Of a DNA stretch of 64,000 nucleotides, positions 45,469 through 56,095 are shown piece after piece. Source of the stretch: Phytohabitans flavus (GTDB taxonomy: Bacteria; Actinomycetota; Actinomycetes; Mycobacteriales; Micromonosporaceae); NCBI RefSeq assembly GCF_011764545.1, contig NZ_AP022870.1, positions 9,306,001 through 9,370,000 of the forward strand, given 5' to 3'. Every line of letters starts with the position of its first letter. The stretch's first letter is position 1. The notes beneath the pieces are model-generated. The model had not been told where the DNA came from. It saw only the letters and a list, made by a program, of their open reading frames with translations, and searched no databases. The translations under genes and the position numbers were made by a program.

Positions 45469-46337
45469 GGCCTGCCGCCGAGCAGGCCGACCGCCTCGGT
45501 GCCGAGCGCGACCGCGCGCTCCAGCGACTCTCGCGGCGGCGCGCCGCCGACCCAGGCGGCGAGCAGGCCCGCGGCGAAGGCGTCGCCGGCGCCGGTCGGG
45601 TCGACCACCGCCGCGGGGCGGCCCGCTGCCTCGTAGACCCCATCCGGGCCGGCCCAGACCGCGCCCGCCGGGCCGCGCTTGACCACGGCGTGCACCGCGA
45701 CCGTGGAGAGGGTGCGGGCCTGCGCGACCGGGTCGGTGTCGCCGGCCAGCACGGCTGCCTCGTCGGAGTTCGCGAGGACGAGGTCGACGCCGCGTACCCA
45801 ATCCTCGAAGGCCGCCCCCGCGCGCCGCAACGGGCCCGCGGACGCGGCGTCGACGCTGGTGGTCAGCCCTTGTTCGCGGGCCGCGGCCAGCGCGCGGAGG
45901 CCGGCCTCCCGCGAGGCCGGGTCCAGCAGGGGGTACCCGGACACGTGCACGTGCCGCGCGTGCGGGGCCGTGGCCAGCGCGGCGTCGACGTCGGCGGGGG
46001 AGAGCAGCAGGTTGGCGCCGCGATCGTTGACCATCGTGCGCTCGCCGTCGTGGCTGAGCACGATCACCGTGCCGGTCGCGGCGCCGGGGTGGGCGTGCAC
46101 GGCACAGCGGACGCCCGCGGCCTCCAACTCGGCCACCCGCGCCCGGCCCGGCTCGTCGGCGCCGACCGCGGCGACAAGCGTGACCGGCGTGCCGCGGGCG
46201 GCCAGCCAGGCGGCGGTGTTCGCGCCCTGGCCGCCGCCGGCGAAGCGGATCCGCGCGCCCGTGTCGGTACCCGCCACGGGTGGCCCGTCGAGCACCGCCA
46301 CCACGTCCGTGACCAGGTCGCCCACGACGAGGATCAA
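45465..46337 (-). CDS. PfkB-family carbohydrate kinase, probable pseudouridine kinase
   Basis: A 290-residue kinase. The N-terminal signature is GGGQGANTAAWLAARG, the nucleotide/anion-hole motif is DPTGAGDAFAAGLLAAWVGG near the C-terminus with the catalytic Asp, and LANSDEAAVLAG and VKRGPAGAVW are also typical. The start is taken as the TTG at 46337, which overlaps the stop of the upstream psuG-like gene (TTGA); a GTG four codons in is possible. Pairing with pseudouridine-5'-phosphate glycosidase implies PsuK: phosphorylation of pseudouridine before cleavage to uracil and ribose-5-phosphate. By sequence alone it could be another ribokinase-family enzyme. Confidence 0.82.
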   Translation of the reverse strand: MILVVGDLVTDVVAVLDGPPVAGTDTGARIRFAGGGQGANTAAWLAARGTPVTLVAAVGADEPGRARVAELEAAGVRCAVHAHPGAATGTVIVLSHDGERTMVNDRGANLLLSPADVDAALATAPHARHVHVSGYPLLDPASREAGLRALAAAREQGLTTSVDAASAGPLRRAGAAFEDWVRGVDLVLANSDEAAVLAGDTDPVAQARTLSTVAVHAVVKRGPAGAVWAGPDGVYEAAGRPAAVVDPTGAGDAFAAGLLAAWVGGAPPRESLERAVALGTEAVGLLGGRP

Positions 46338-47241
46338 GCGGCGGCCACCGCGATGCGCCCGGCGAGCTCGGCGTTGCGGAGGATGATCCGCACGTTGACC
46401 GCGAGGCTCTTCCCCTCGGTCGCGGCGTGGAAGTGCGCCAGTAGGAACGGCGTCACCGCCTTGCCCGTGATCCCCTCGCCGCGCAGCCTGGCGAGGCCGT
46501 CGGCGAGCGTACGGTCGTGCAGCTCGGGTCGAGCTGCTCGTCGAGCGGGAGCGGGTTGGCGACGACCAGGCCACCGACGTGTACGCCCTGCTCGCGCCGC
46601 GCCGCCAGCACCGCCGCCACCTGCTCGGGCGTGTCCACGGACCAGTCCAGGTCGAAGCCGGCGTCGGTGATGTAGAAGCCGGGGAAGCGGCGGGTGCCGT
46701 ACCCGACCACGGTGACCCCGAGCGTCTCCAGCCGCTCCAGCGTGGCGCCCACGTCGAGGATCGACTTCACCCCGGCGCAGACCACGGTGATGGGGGTACG
46801 GGCGAGCGTGATCAGGTCGTTCGACTCGTCGAAGGCCTCGCGATGCACCCCGCCGAGCCCGCCGGTCGCGAAGACTTTGATGCCGGCGGCGACCGCGACC
46901 GCGCTGGTGGCGGCGACCGTGGTGGCACCGTCCGCACCGGCGGCCGCGGCGACGGCGAGATCGCGGACCGAGAGCTTGGCCACGCCGTCGGCCGTGGCGA
47001 GGCGGGTCAGCCCAGCGTCGTCCAGGCCCACGGTCAGCGTGCCCTCGATCATGCCGATCGTCGCCGGTACCGCGCCTGTCGCGCGCACCGCCTGCTCTAT
47101 CTCGCGCGCCACCCGAAGGTTGTCCGGGCGGGGCAGGCCGTGTGCGACGATAGTGCTCTCCAGGGCCACGACGGGCTGGCCGGTGCGGAGTGCCTCGGCG
47201 ACATGGGGGCCGACCCGGATGTGAAGGTCTGTCACGATCAC
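46334..47241 (-). CDS. psuG: Pseudouridine-5'-phosphate glycosidase PsuG (one-base frameshift as sequenced)
   Basis: A protein of about 302 residues after repair. Family motifs are [59 protein letters not shown] and [12 protein letters not shown], with the catalytic Lys in [18 protein letters not shown] or nearby. The frame breaks at GGG 46526-46528: after PLDEQLDP the conserved end, [26 protein letters not shown], lies in another frame, and one extra C on the coding strand joins them. The enzyme splits pseudouridine-5'-phosphate reversibly into uracil and ribose-5-phosphate. It is followed by an overlapping kinase gene, completing the pathway. Confidence 0.88.
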
Positions 47242-47306
47242 TACCGTATGTGGCGCGTTGGACCGCCCGCCGCGGAGGTGGGAGAGTAGACGGCTGGAGG
47301 TGTGAC

Positions 47307-47525
47307 GTGAGCACTGAGGTTCTTGAGCGTCCGGATTTGAAGGACGCCGATACTGGTCCTGAGATGTTTCACTATGTCCGTAAAGAGAAGATCGCTGAGA
47401 GTGCGGTCATGGGCACCTTCGTGATCGCGCTGTGCGGCGAGACGTTCCCCGTGACCAAGTCCCCCAAGCCGGGCTCGCCGGTCTGCCCGGACTGCAAGGA
47501 GATCTACGAGTCGATGTCCGGATGA
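47307..47525 (+). CDS. DUF3039 small zinc-binding protein
   Basis: A 72-residue protein, GTG start with GGAGG 6 bases upstream. It has [20 protein letters not shown], a cysteine in ALCGETF and the pair CPDC near the C-terminus, probably forming a zinc site. The DUF3039 family (M. tuberculosis Rv2708c) is conserved near sigB; function unknown. Confidence 0.88.
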   Translation: MSTEVLERPDLKDADTGPEMFHYVRKEKIAESAVMGTFVIALCGETFPVTKSPKPGSPVCPDCKEIYESMSG

Positions 47526-47561
47526 GCGTGCCAGCGGTCGATATTGCTGTGACCGGCGGCG

Positions 47562-48164
47562 TTGCTCTTCGCTGACCTCGTGGGGGTGGCTGTCTTCGCC
47601 GCCTCCGGAGCGTCGGCGGGCGTGGCCAAGCGCCTCGACCTGTTCGGCGTGATCTTCGTCGGATTCGTCGCAGCGCTTGGCGGCGGGATCATCCGCGACC
47701 TCGTGATCGACGTGGTCCCGCCGCTCGCGTTCGCGGACTGGCGCTACCCCGCGGTGGCCGCCGTCGTGGCCACCGCGACCTTCTGGCTCCACCCGCAGCT
47801 GGCCCGGCTCCGCCGCACCGTACTGGTGCTCGACGCGGCCGGGCTCGGCCTATTCACCGTCACGGGCACGCTGAAGGCGCTCGACGCCGACGTGCCCCCG
47901 GTGGGTGCCTGCCTGATCGGCATGCTCGTGGGCATCGGCGGCGGGCTCGGCCGCGACCTGCTCACCGGCGAGATCCCGGTGGTCCTGCGGCGCGAGATCT
48001 ATGCGGTGGCCGCGCTCGCCGGCGCGGTCGCGGTGGTCGGGCTCGAGCGGGCCGAGATGCACCACAACGTGGTACTGCTCGCGCCCGCCGCGCTCATCTT
48101 CGGCGTCCGCCTCGTCGCGCTCCTGCGCAGGTGGTCCGCCCCGCTTCCGCCCGGGGCGCCGTGA
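47562..48164 (+). CDS. Trimeric intracellular cation channel family protein (UPF0126)
   Basis: A membrane protein of about 200 residues with two TRIC/UPF0126 repeats, each with a glycine-rich motif: GVIFVGFVAALGGGIIRDLVI and CLIGMLVGIGGGLGRDLLTG. About seven helices are predicted. Prokaryotic TRIC-like proteins conduct monovalent cations. The start is uncertain: a TTG at 47562 gives the frame used here, while an ATG at 47522, overlapping the DUF3039 stop, would give a natural N-terminus ([13 protein letters not shown]) but needs a one-base change to reach this frame. Confidence 0.78.
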   Translation: MLFADLVGVAVFAASGASAGVAKRLDLFGVIFVGFVAALGGGIIRDLVIDVVPPLAFADWRYPAVAAVVATATFWLHPQLARLRRTVLVLDAAGLGLFTVTGTLKALDADVPPVGACLIGMLVGIGGGLGRDLLTGEIPVVLRREIYAVAALAGAVAVVGLERAEMHHNVVLLAPAALIFGVRLVALLRRWSAPLPPGAP

Positions 48165-48265
48165 CGCGTGTGACGGCTGCCGGCCACTGAGGCTTCCCCG
48201 GGCTATGCTGAACGTCGCCTTCGTGCTCCGGCGCGAAGGCGATTTCGTGTCGATGGGGGTGTCGG

Positions 48266-49984
48266 GTGCGGCTGGCGTTGGACGACTTTCCACCGCTTCG
48301 GGCCTGGCAGCGCAAGGCGATGGTGGAGTACCTGCGTCGCCGTGCCGAGGACTTCATGGCCGTGGCGACGCCCGGTGCCGGCAAGACGACCTTCGCGCTG
48401 CGCATCGCGGCCGAGATGCTCGTCGACGGTACGGTCGAGGCGGTCACGGTGGTGGCGCCGACCGAGCACCTGAAGACCCAGTGGGCGACCGCGGCGGGGC
48501 GGGTGGGGATCCAGCTGGACGCCTCGTTCCGCAACGCGGACGTCCACTCCTCGACCGACTTCCACGGCGCCGTGGTCACGTACGCGCAGGTGGGCGTCGC
48601 GCCTCAGGTGCACCGCCGCCGCACGATGACCCGCCGCACGCTGGTGATCCTCGACGAGATCCACCACGCCGGCGACTCCCGATCGTGGGGCGACGGCGTG
48701 CGGGCCGCCTTCGAGCCCGCCGTACGGCGCCTCATGCTGACCGGGACCCCGTTCCGGTCCGACGACAACCCGATCCCCTTCGTGACGTACGAGCGGGGCG
48801 GTGACGGCCTCCAGCGGTCCCGCTCCGACTCGGTGTACGGGTACTCCGACGCCCTGCGCGACGGCGTCGTGCGGCCGGTGATCTTCCTGGCGTACTCGGG
48901 CGAGACCCGGTGGCGCACCAGCGCCGGCGACGAGCTTGCCGCGCGGCTGGGCGAGCCGATGACGCAGGACCTCGTGGCACAGGCGTGGCGCACCGCCCTC
49001 GACCCGGCCGGCGAGTGGATGCCCCAGGTGCTCCGGGCGGCCGACGCGCGGCTCCAGGTGCTCCGGGCCGGCGGCATGGCCGACGCGGGCGGGCTGGTGA
49101 TCGCGACCGACCAGCAGGCCGCGCGGGCGTACGCGCGGCTGATCGAGCGCGTGACCGGTGAGAAGGCGGTCGTCGTCCTCTCCGACGACCAGGGCGCCTC
49201 GGCGCGGATCGCCTCGTTCTCGACGTCGCAGCAGCGGTGGCTGGTGGCGGTGCGGATGGTCTCCGAGGGCGTGGACATCCCGCGGCTGGCCGTCGGCGTG
49301 TACGCGACAAGCGCCTCCACGCCCCTCTACTTCGCCCAGGCGATCGGCCGCTTCGTCCGGGCCCGCCGCCCCGGCGAGACCGCGACGGTCTTCCTGCCGA
49401 GCGTGCCGCACCTGCTGGGGCTGGCCAGCGAGATGGAGGCCGAGCGGGATCACGTGCTCGGCGAGCCCAAGCACCCCGACGGCCTCGACGACGAGCTGCT
49501 GGAGCGCGCCCAGCGCAACGAGAAGGCGAGCGGCGAGCTGGAGAAGCGGTTCGAGGCGCTCTCCGCCACGGCCGAGCTCGACCAGGTCATCTTCGACGGC
49601 GCCTCGTTCGGCACCGGCGCCCAGGCGGGTACGCCTGAGGAGGAGGAGTACCTGGGGCTGCCCGGCCTGCTCACGGCTGACCAGGTGGCAACGCTGCTCA
49701 ACAAGCGCCAGGCCGACCAGATCGCAGCCCAGCGCCGCGCCAGGGCCGCCGCGCCAGCGACAGCCACGGCGCCACCCCAGCCAGCCGGGCCGAGGACAGC
49801 GGGGGAGCGCAGGATCGCGCTGCGCCGCCAGCTCAACTCCCTGGTGAACGCCCACCATCACCGCACGGGCCTGCCCCACGGCAAGATCCACGCGGAGCTG
49901 CGCCGGCTGTGCGGCGGCCCGCCGAGCGCCCAGGCCACGATCGAGCAGCTCGAGGAACGCATCGCCACGGTCCAGACGCTCTAG
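48266..49984 (+). CDS. DEAD/DEAH box superfamily 2 helicase
   Basis: A 572-residue helicase of the type III restriction/UvrB-like (ResIII) class. The Q-like start PPLRAWQRKAMVEYL is followed by Walker A VATPGAGKTTFALRIA, motif Ia VVAPTEHLKTQWA, the DEAH-like box ILDEIHHAG, TGTPFRSDDNPIPF (motif III) and, in the second RecA fold, MVSEGVDIPRLAVGVYAT and QAIGRFVRARR (motif VI). The C-terminal 140 residues are helical with low-complexity parts and a conserved tail RRLCGGPPSAQATIEQLEER. The GTG at 48266 is chosen. It probably acts in DNA repair or transcription-coupled processes; the substrate is unknown. Confidence 0.9.
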   Translation: MRLALDDFPPLRAWQRKAMVEYLRRRAEDFMAVATPGAGKTTFALRIAAEMLVDGTVEAVTVVAPTEHLKTQWATAAGRVGIQLDASFRNADVHSSTDFHGAVVTYAQVGVAPQVHRRRTMTRRTLVILDEIHHAGDSRSWGDGVRAAFEPAVRRLMLTGTPFRSDDNPIPFVTYERGGDGLQRSRSDSVYGYSDALRDGVVRPVIFLAYSGETRWRTSAGDELAARLGEPMTQDLVAQAWRTALDPAGEWMPQVLRAADARLQVLRAGGMADAGGLVIATDQQAARAYARLIERVTGEKAVVVLSDDQGASARIASFSTSQQRWLVAVRMVSEGVDIPRLAVGVYATSASTPLYFAQAIGRFVRARRPGETATVFLPSVPHLLGLASEMEAERDHVLGEPKHPDGLDDELLERAQRNEKASGELEKRFEALSATAELDQVIFDGASFGTGAQAGTPEEEEYLGLPGLLTADQVATLLNKRQADQIAAQRRARAAAPATATAPPQPAGPRTAGERRIALRRQLNSLVNAHHHRTGLPHGKIHAELRRLCGGPPSAQATIEQLEERIATVQTL

Positions 49985-50016
49985 GGACGGTCCAATCGCT
50001 CAAGGGGCCAAGATAT

Positions 50017-50087
50017 GGGCTACCGCGATGTCCGCGGTGGTCCGGACCGCTGCTCCCGCGGCCTCACCCTGCGCGGTTCACAACCCA
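50017..50087 (+). repeat. Dispersed repeat R1, copy g (forward)
   Basis: Begins GGGCTACCGCGATGTCCGCG, has the full GGTCCGGACC dyad and ends GCGCGGTTCACAACCC. It starts 33 bp after the helicase stop. Confidence 0.87.
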
Positions 50088-50275
50088 AACCCATGCCGGC
50101 ATAGCCGGGTAAGGCGGCAGACCACTTGGCGCGCGTCGCACAGGGCTGGCGAACCTTGCCCATTTGCTCCCTTTATTACTGTCTGCCGCGATCCCATCAC
50201 GGCGATCAGGGCGATGGTCGTGAATGGCTGGGCAGTATCGAGAGGGGCGTGGCCTTGATCGGTGGGTGCTCTGGT

Positions 50276-50325
50276 CGTCCGTGGCGAGAAACGGCCCCTC
50301 CAGAGGCAATTTCTCACCACGGACG
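50276..50325. repeat. 50-bp hairpin related to IS1182-type ends
   Basis: CGTCCGTGGCGAGAAA at the left and TTTCTCACCACGGACG at the right are inverted repeats with one mismatch around an 18-base centre. The left arm and CCTCCAGAG match the terminal repeats of the elements at 2617 and 28901. It looks like two terminal repeats joined with almost nothing between. Confidence 0.75.
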
Positions 50326-50696
50326 CGGCGCGGTAGGGCGCTGCCTGGCCGATCATGGGAAGTGTGCGGCAGTCGGCCTTGAGCGGGCGCCGGGCGTCTT
50401 TTGCAGGAGGTTCGATCCGCCGACGCGGGGTCTGGGCCTCCGGCCCCACACCCCGAACCCGAAAGCTCTGGTCTCCGCGGACGCGACGCGGGCGGAGGAA
50501 ATCAGGCATGGAATCGCGGACGGCGCCGACCACGTGGCGGCTCGGCCTGGTCCGTGGCCGGGTGGGCAGTGTTTGGGAACCCACCCGCCGGGCTACCGGG
50601 CCCAAGGCGGTCGGGGCGGGCGCATCCATGCGCCCAGCTCCAGAGCCCCACTGGGCCGGCGGGCCCTCTGCCGCCCCGGATGCCAGCGGGCAGGTT

Positions 50697-50832
50697 TGGG
50701 GGTTGTGGAACCGCGCAGGGTGAAGCTGCGGAAAAGCACCCCAAGAAAACGCTCCGCTGCGCTCCCCACGTTTCCCCGGGGACCCCGCGCAGCGGCCTGG
50801 GCCGCGGCGGACATCGCGGTAGCCCAGATTGG
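50697..50832 (-). repeat. Dispersed repeat R1, copy h (reverse, interrupted)
   Basis: GGGTTGTGGAACCGCGCAGGG (about 50699-50719) starts a reverse R1, which resumes as CGGCGGACATCGCGGTAGCC (about 50806-50825). About 60 bp of unrelated sequence replaces the centre, including the dyad. It closes the island opened by copy g. Confidence 0.75.
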
Positions 50833-50848
50833 CTTGAGGCCGTGAAGA

Positions 50849-50875
50849 GCGGGTTTCGCTTAGAGCGAAATCCGC
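50849..50875. other. Hairpin with GCGGGTTTCGCT arms
   Basis: GCGGGTTTCGCT and AGCGAAATCCGC pair with one G-T mismatch around a 3-base loop, between R1 copy h and the DUF7455 gene. Confidence 0.5.
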
Positions 50876-50887
50876 CTGAGGACACAG

Positions 50888-50920
50888 AACCGGCCGGAGG
50901 CACACCTCCTCCGGCCGGTT
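50888..50920 (-). terminator. Terminator after the DUF7455 gene
   Basis: Perfect inverted repeat AACCGGCCGGAGG / CCTCCGGCCGGTT with a 7-base loop, 32 bp beyond the stop of the minus-strand gene. Confidence 0.75.
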
Positions 50921-50951
50921 TACGTCTGTGTGCGCGGCGGTCGAACCTGGA

Positions 50952-51191
50952 TCAGTTCGGGTTTGCCATCAACTCGGCACCGCGCCAGGTGAACTCGGGG
51001 TCCGACACGAACTGCACCGTGATCTTCACGAGATCCTCCGCGTACTTGTTCGCGTGGTGCCCGCAGAACACCAGCTCGCTCCCACCCGCCAGGGTGATGC
51101 GCAGCTTGCCAGCCGCATTGCAGCGGTCGCACCGTTCATCGGCGGCTGGCGGGGCCGCCGTTTCGGGCGGCGGCGTGAGGGTCGGGGTCAT
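50952..51191 (-). CDS. DUF7455 small zinc-binding protein
   Basis: A 79-residue protein. After a Pro/Thr-rich start it has the zinc ligands CDRCNAAGK and FCGHHANKY, followed by FVSDPEFTWRGAELMANPN. This is the DUF7455 family, often encoded beside the principal sigma gene in actinobacteria. Function is unknown. The ATG at 51191 is chosen because it starts the compact domain with AGGAGG upstream. Confidence 0.82.
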   Translation of the reverse strand: MTPTLTPPPETAAPPAADERCDRCNAAGKLRITLAGGSELVFCGHHANKYAEDLVKITVQFVSDPEFTWRGAELMANPN

Positions 51192-51437
51192 CGCCTTCCT
51201 CCTCTGGTCGTCACCGATGAACACGTTCTTCGGTCGTCGCTCACCTATCGTCCAACACCCACAGGGGGTGCTGCCTTCCCGGAGTGCCCTCTGGGGACCG
51301 AGGTCACACCTGGCTACCGACAGTGTGCCGTGCGACAAGGGTGCCACGTCAACGATCACATCTGGGCAACGGCGAGATGACCACGCGGAGATGTACGGGT
51401 GGTGTTCAAAGCGACACGCTCTGTTGACGGGCGTCCC

Positions 51438-53065
<1,628 letters not shown>

Positions 53066-53335
53066 GAATGACCTTCCGGAGGCGATGAACGAACGCGGCC
53101 GACCGGTCAGCACAGCACGAGGTGGCGAACTGGCCGGTTTGTGGGAGCCCCCGTCTCGCGGGCCGTCCGGGCGGTGGCGGTCTGCGTCGCGGTGGGCAGC
53201 GTGAATTGTAACGCTGTCTGCGGCGATCATCCCGCGGCGCACGCCAGGGGAGCGGCTCCGGGGGCCGCCGCAGAGGGTCTTTTCGAAGCTCTGACAGGAT
53301 GATACGGGCCGAACGCGTTTTTGGAGGGGTACCCG

Positions 53336-54132
53336 ATGCCGGACGCGGCGGAGTTGCTCGCGATCGCCGTGGAGATCGTCAGGGAGGCGGGCGATACCGC
53401 CCGCCGGATGCGCGTCGAGGGGTCTCCGGCGTCACCACCAAGAGCACCGACACCGATGTCGTGACCGCCGCGGACCGCGCCGTCGAGCGCCAGGTGGTCG
53501 ACGCGCTGCGGGTACGGCGGCCGCGCGACTCGGTGCTCGGCGAGGAGTACGGCGCGAGCGGCGCCCACGGTGACGTGCGGTGGATCCTCGACCCGATCGA
53601 CGGCACCGTGAACTACCTGTACGACCTCCCGCAGTACGCCGTCTCGCTCGCCGCCGAGGTGGACGGGCGGGTGGTGGCCGGCGTGGTGCACAACCCGGCG
53701 ACCGGGGCGGAGTGGACGGCCACGCTGGGCGGCGGCGCGTTCCGCGACGGCGAGCGGCTCCAGGGCTCGCCGCAGACCGAGCTCGGCCAGGCGCTCGTCG
53801 GTACCGGCTTCGGGTACGACCCGGCCCGGCGGGTGCACCAGGCGGGCGTGCTGCACGGGCTGCTCGGCCAGGTGCGGGACATCCGGCGCTTCGGCTCGGC
53901 CGCGCTCGACCTGTGCGCGGCCGCGGGCGGGCAGCTAGACGCGTACTACGAAAAAGGGCTGAACCCCTGGGACCACGCCGCCGGCGGCCTTGTCGCCATG
54001 GAAGCGGGCCTGGTGGTCGCCGGCCTCGACGGGGCACCACCCGGGCTGGACATGGTGGTCGCCGCCCCGCCCGCCCTCTTCAAGCCGCTGCACGACCGCC
54101 TGGTCGAGCTGGACGCGGCGGGCGGCCCCTGA
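53336..54132 (+). CDS. Inositol monophosphatase family protein (one-base frameshift as sequenced)
   Basis: A Mg-dependent phosphatase of about 265 residues (SuhB/ImpA type), expected to hydrolyse inositol-1-phosphate for inositol lipid and thiol synthesis. The metal site is GEEYGASG and the signature [20 protein letters not shown], with [14 protein letters not shown] near the C-terminus. The frame breaks at GGGG 53419-53422: one more G joins ARRMRVEG to [20 protein letters not shown]. The ATG at 53336 follows GGAGGGG. It corresponds to Rv2701c, beside sigA in mycobacteria. The principal sigma gene is divergent. Confidence 0.9.
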
Positions 54133-54178
54133 GTCACCCCACGCCGCCCGCGTCGCCTCTCAAGGCCTGAGCCGCCGC

Positions 54179-54715
54179 TCAGGCCTCCGTCTTGCCCGCG
54201 CAGGTACCGGGCGGCACCTGCGGGCTGCCCAGGTCGACGAGCGACTGGTTGACCTCGGTGGGGGTGGCCAGCTGCTGGAACTGGTCGCCGAGCACCACGT
54301 CGACGAGGTCGTCCTGGCGCTTCGGGTCGTACTGCGTGGCCGCCTTACCCAGGAAGAACGCCTGGATCACCTGCGACGACCCGATGCCCTTCGGCCCGTA
54401 CCGCAGGAGGGCCACGCCGTCGACGGCCTTCTTCTGCGGGTCGTTCCCCTTCTTCTTCACCTGGAACTCGCGGCCGGCGAAGTCATCCGCCACCGCCTCG
54501 GCAAGGCCCTGCGTGTCTGTCGCGTTGTAGACGTTGATCTTGATGTCCTTCGCTTCGCGAAGCACCATGTCGCCTTGCGGCCAACCCTCTGGGCAACTGG
54601 CCGACACAGCCTCGCCACCCTGTGAGTCGCGTATCAGCGCGACCCCGACAAAGACCAGCGCGAACACGACCAGTACGCCGACGACGACGAGTGCTCGCAC
54701 TCGGGCAAAGGTCAT
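54179..54715 (-). CDS. LytR_C domain membrane protein (Cei-like)
   Basis: A 178-residue protein with one N-terminal membrane helix (about 8-28, LVVVGVLVVFALVFVGVALI) and an extracytoplasmic LytR_C domain (about 55-150; IKINVYNATDTQGLAEAVAD, VVLGDQFQQL). The position beside DUF4193 and the inositol phosphatase gene matches M. tuberculosis Rv2700 (Cei, cell envelope integrity). The ATG at 54715 directly precedes the helix. It probably acts in cell wall maintenance. Confidence 0.83.
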   Translation of the reverse strand: MTFARVRALVVVGVLVVFALVFVGVALIRDSQGGEAVSASCPEGWPQGDMVLREAKDIKINVYNATDTQGLAEAVADDFAGREFQVKKKGNDPQKKAVDGVALLRYGPKGIGSSQVIQAFFLGKAATQYDPKRQDDLVDVVLGDQFQQLATPTEVNQSLVDLGSPQVPPGTCAGKTEA

Positions 54716-55008
54716 GCGGGTGAGGTTAGCGCCTGGTCGCTTGTCACGCGGAAGGAGGCACGCAAAGCCGCGAATCAGGTCGAGTCGCCGGTGTGTTGAC
54801 AGTACGGCCGACGCGGGTACCCCTATCTTCGTGTCGCCTGAGTCACATTGGGAACAACTTCGCGCGCGGGGGCGTACATGCATCCCACAGGGGCGGTATA
54901 CATGCCTCGCTCGCGAGGCGGTAAGGTACGCCGCCCACAGTTGGGCACAGAAACGTCGTCGTCCGGGTTACATCCGGAAGCGACACACGAACGGGAGAGT
55001 GACAACCG

Positions 55009-55305
55009 ATGGCCACCGACTACGACGCACCGCGTCGCGACGAGGTCGACCTCGGCGAGGACAGCCTGGAGGAGCTCAAGGCACGGCGGACCGACTCACA
55101 GTCGGGCGCTGTGGACGTGGACGAAACCGAGGTAGCCGAGAGTTTCGAACTGCCTGGAGCCGACCTCGCCGACGAAGAGCTGACCGTCAAGGTGCTGCCG
55201 ATGCAGCAGGACGAGTTCCGCTGTGCACGCTGCTTCCTGGTACATCACCGGAGCCAGCTGGCGTACGAGCGGAACGGCGAGCTGATCTGCACCGAGTGCG
55301 CCTGA
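55009..55305 (+). CDS. DUF4193 protein
   Basis: A 98-residue acidic protein with MATDYDAPRRDEVDLGEDSL at the start and a C-terminal zinc ribbon: CARCFLVHHRSQL and CTEC. The family (Rv2699c) is conserved across Actinobacteria beside the cei-like gene. Function unknown. The start is preceded by GGGAG. Confidence 0.9.
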   Translation: MATDYDAPRRDEVDLGEDSLEELKARRTDSQSGAVDVDETEVAESFELPGADLADEELTVKVLPMQQDEFRCARCFLVHHRSQLAYERNGELICTECA

Positions 55306-55318
55306 CCTGGACAGTGCC

Positions 55319-56095
55319 GTGACTGACGAAGTCCCGGAGTCCGGAGTGGACCCAGAGCTGAGCAAGGCGATCGCCGAGCTCAGCGAGGAGGGCGTACCCG
55401 AGGCCGAGCGAAAGCGGCTCCTGCGCCGCATCGCCGCCCGGGTACCCATCCGCCGGATCGGCGCGATGTTCCGGCCCAGGGTCGCCGTCCGCTGGATGAC
55501 CGACACAGTGGCCGACGTGGCGCCGTACATCCCGGTCCGCGACCTGGAGACGCTCCGGCGCCACCACGACGGCCTGGACGGTGATGCGCTCGCCGAGCGG
55601 CTCGTCCGTAACGCCAGCAGGGTGACGGCTGGCGTCGGGGCGGCCGGCGGCGGCATCGCCGCCGTCGAGTGGGCGGCGACGCCCACCCTGCTGACCGCGC
55701 CGGTGCTCCTCACGGTCGAGACAGTCGCCGTGGTGTCTGTCGAGATCAAGCTGATCGGCGAGCTGCACGAGGTTTACGGGCAGCCGATCCCGGGCACTGG
55801 GCCACAGCGCGCGATACACCTGATCCACGCTTGGTCACAGCAGCGGGGGTTCAACCCGCTGACGCCGGGCGTCGGCATCGGCGCCGTGCTCGGCACCGCG
55901 GCCCGCAAGGAGTTGCGCGACCGCCTGCTGCGCCGTCTCGGGCGCAACCTCACCACGCTCGGTCCACTGTTGACCGGCGCGGCCGTGGCCGGCTACCTCA
56001 ACCGGCGGGCGACACACGCCCTCGGTGAACGTATCCGCGACGACCTGCGGCGGCGTGGGCGCGACGCGATCGAGGGCCAGGTCGTCAGCGAGTAG
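55319..56095 (+). CDS. Conserved hypothetical protein with hydrophobic helices
   Basis: A 258-residue protein beginning at GTG (MTDEVPESGVDPELSKAIAE). The middle has hydrophobic stretches (VTAGVGAAGGGIAAVEWAAT, LLTAPVLLTVETVAVVSVEI) and the end has helices around GPLLTGAAVAGYLNRRATHAL, so it is membrane-associated or membrane-inserted. No family is recognised. It follows the DUF4193 gene by 13 bp and its 3' end overlaps the converging DUF3093 gene by 11 bp. Confidence 0.7.
   Translation: MTDEVPESGVDPELSKAIAELSEEGVPEAERKRLLRRIAARVPIRRIGAMFRPRVAVRWMTDTVADVAPYIPVRDLETLRRHHDGLDGDALAERLVRNASRVTAGVGAAGGGIAAVEWAATPTLLTAPVLLTVETVAVVSVEIKLIGELHEVYGQPIPGTGPQRAIHLIHAWSQQRGFNPLTPGVGIGAVLGTAARKELRDRLLRRLGRNLTTLGPLLTGAAVAGYLNRRATHALGERIRDDLRRRGRDAIEGQVVSE

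Larger units (their letters stand above)
49985..50951. other. Intergenic repeat island G/H, 0.97 kb without genes
   Basis: Contains R1 copy g (50017-50087), a CCTTGATCGG motif (about 50253), a 50-bp hairpin related to IS1182-type ends (50276-50325), R1 copy h in two parts (50697-50730 and 50790-50832), a hairpin at 50849-50875 and a terminator at 50888-50920. I see no intact gene. Confidence 0.65.

Noticed and set aside
54796-54829. TTGACA and TATCTT as a sigma-70 promoter between the LytR_C and DUF4193 genes
   Set aside because: The spacing is 22 bases, too long for a standard promoter, and the alternative -10 is poor.
56085-56095. Convergent 11-bp gene overlap as a possible error
   Set aside because: Both reading frames end with family-typical or plausible termini, and short convergent overlaps are normal in dense actinobacterial genomes.
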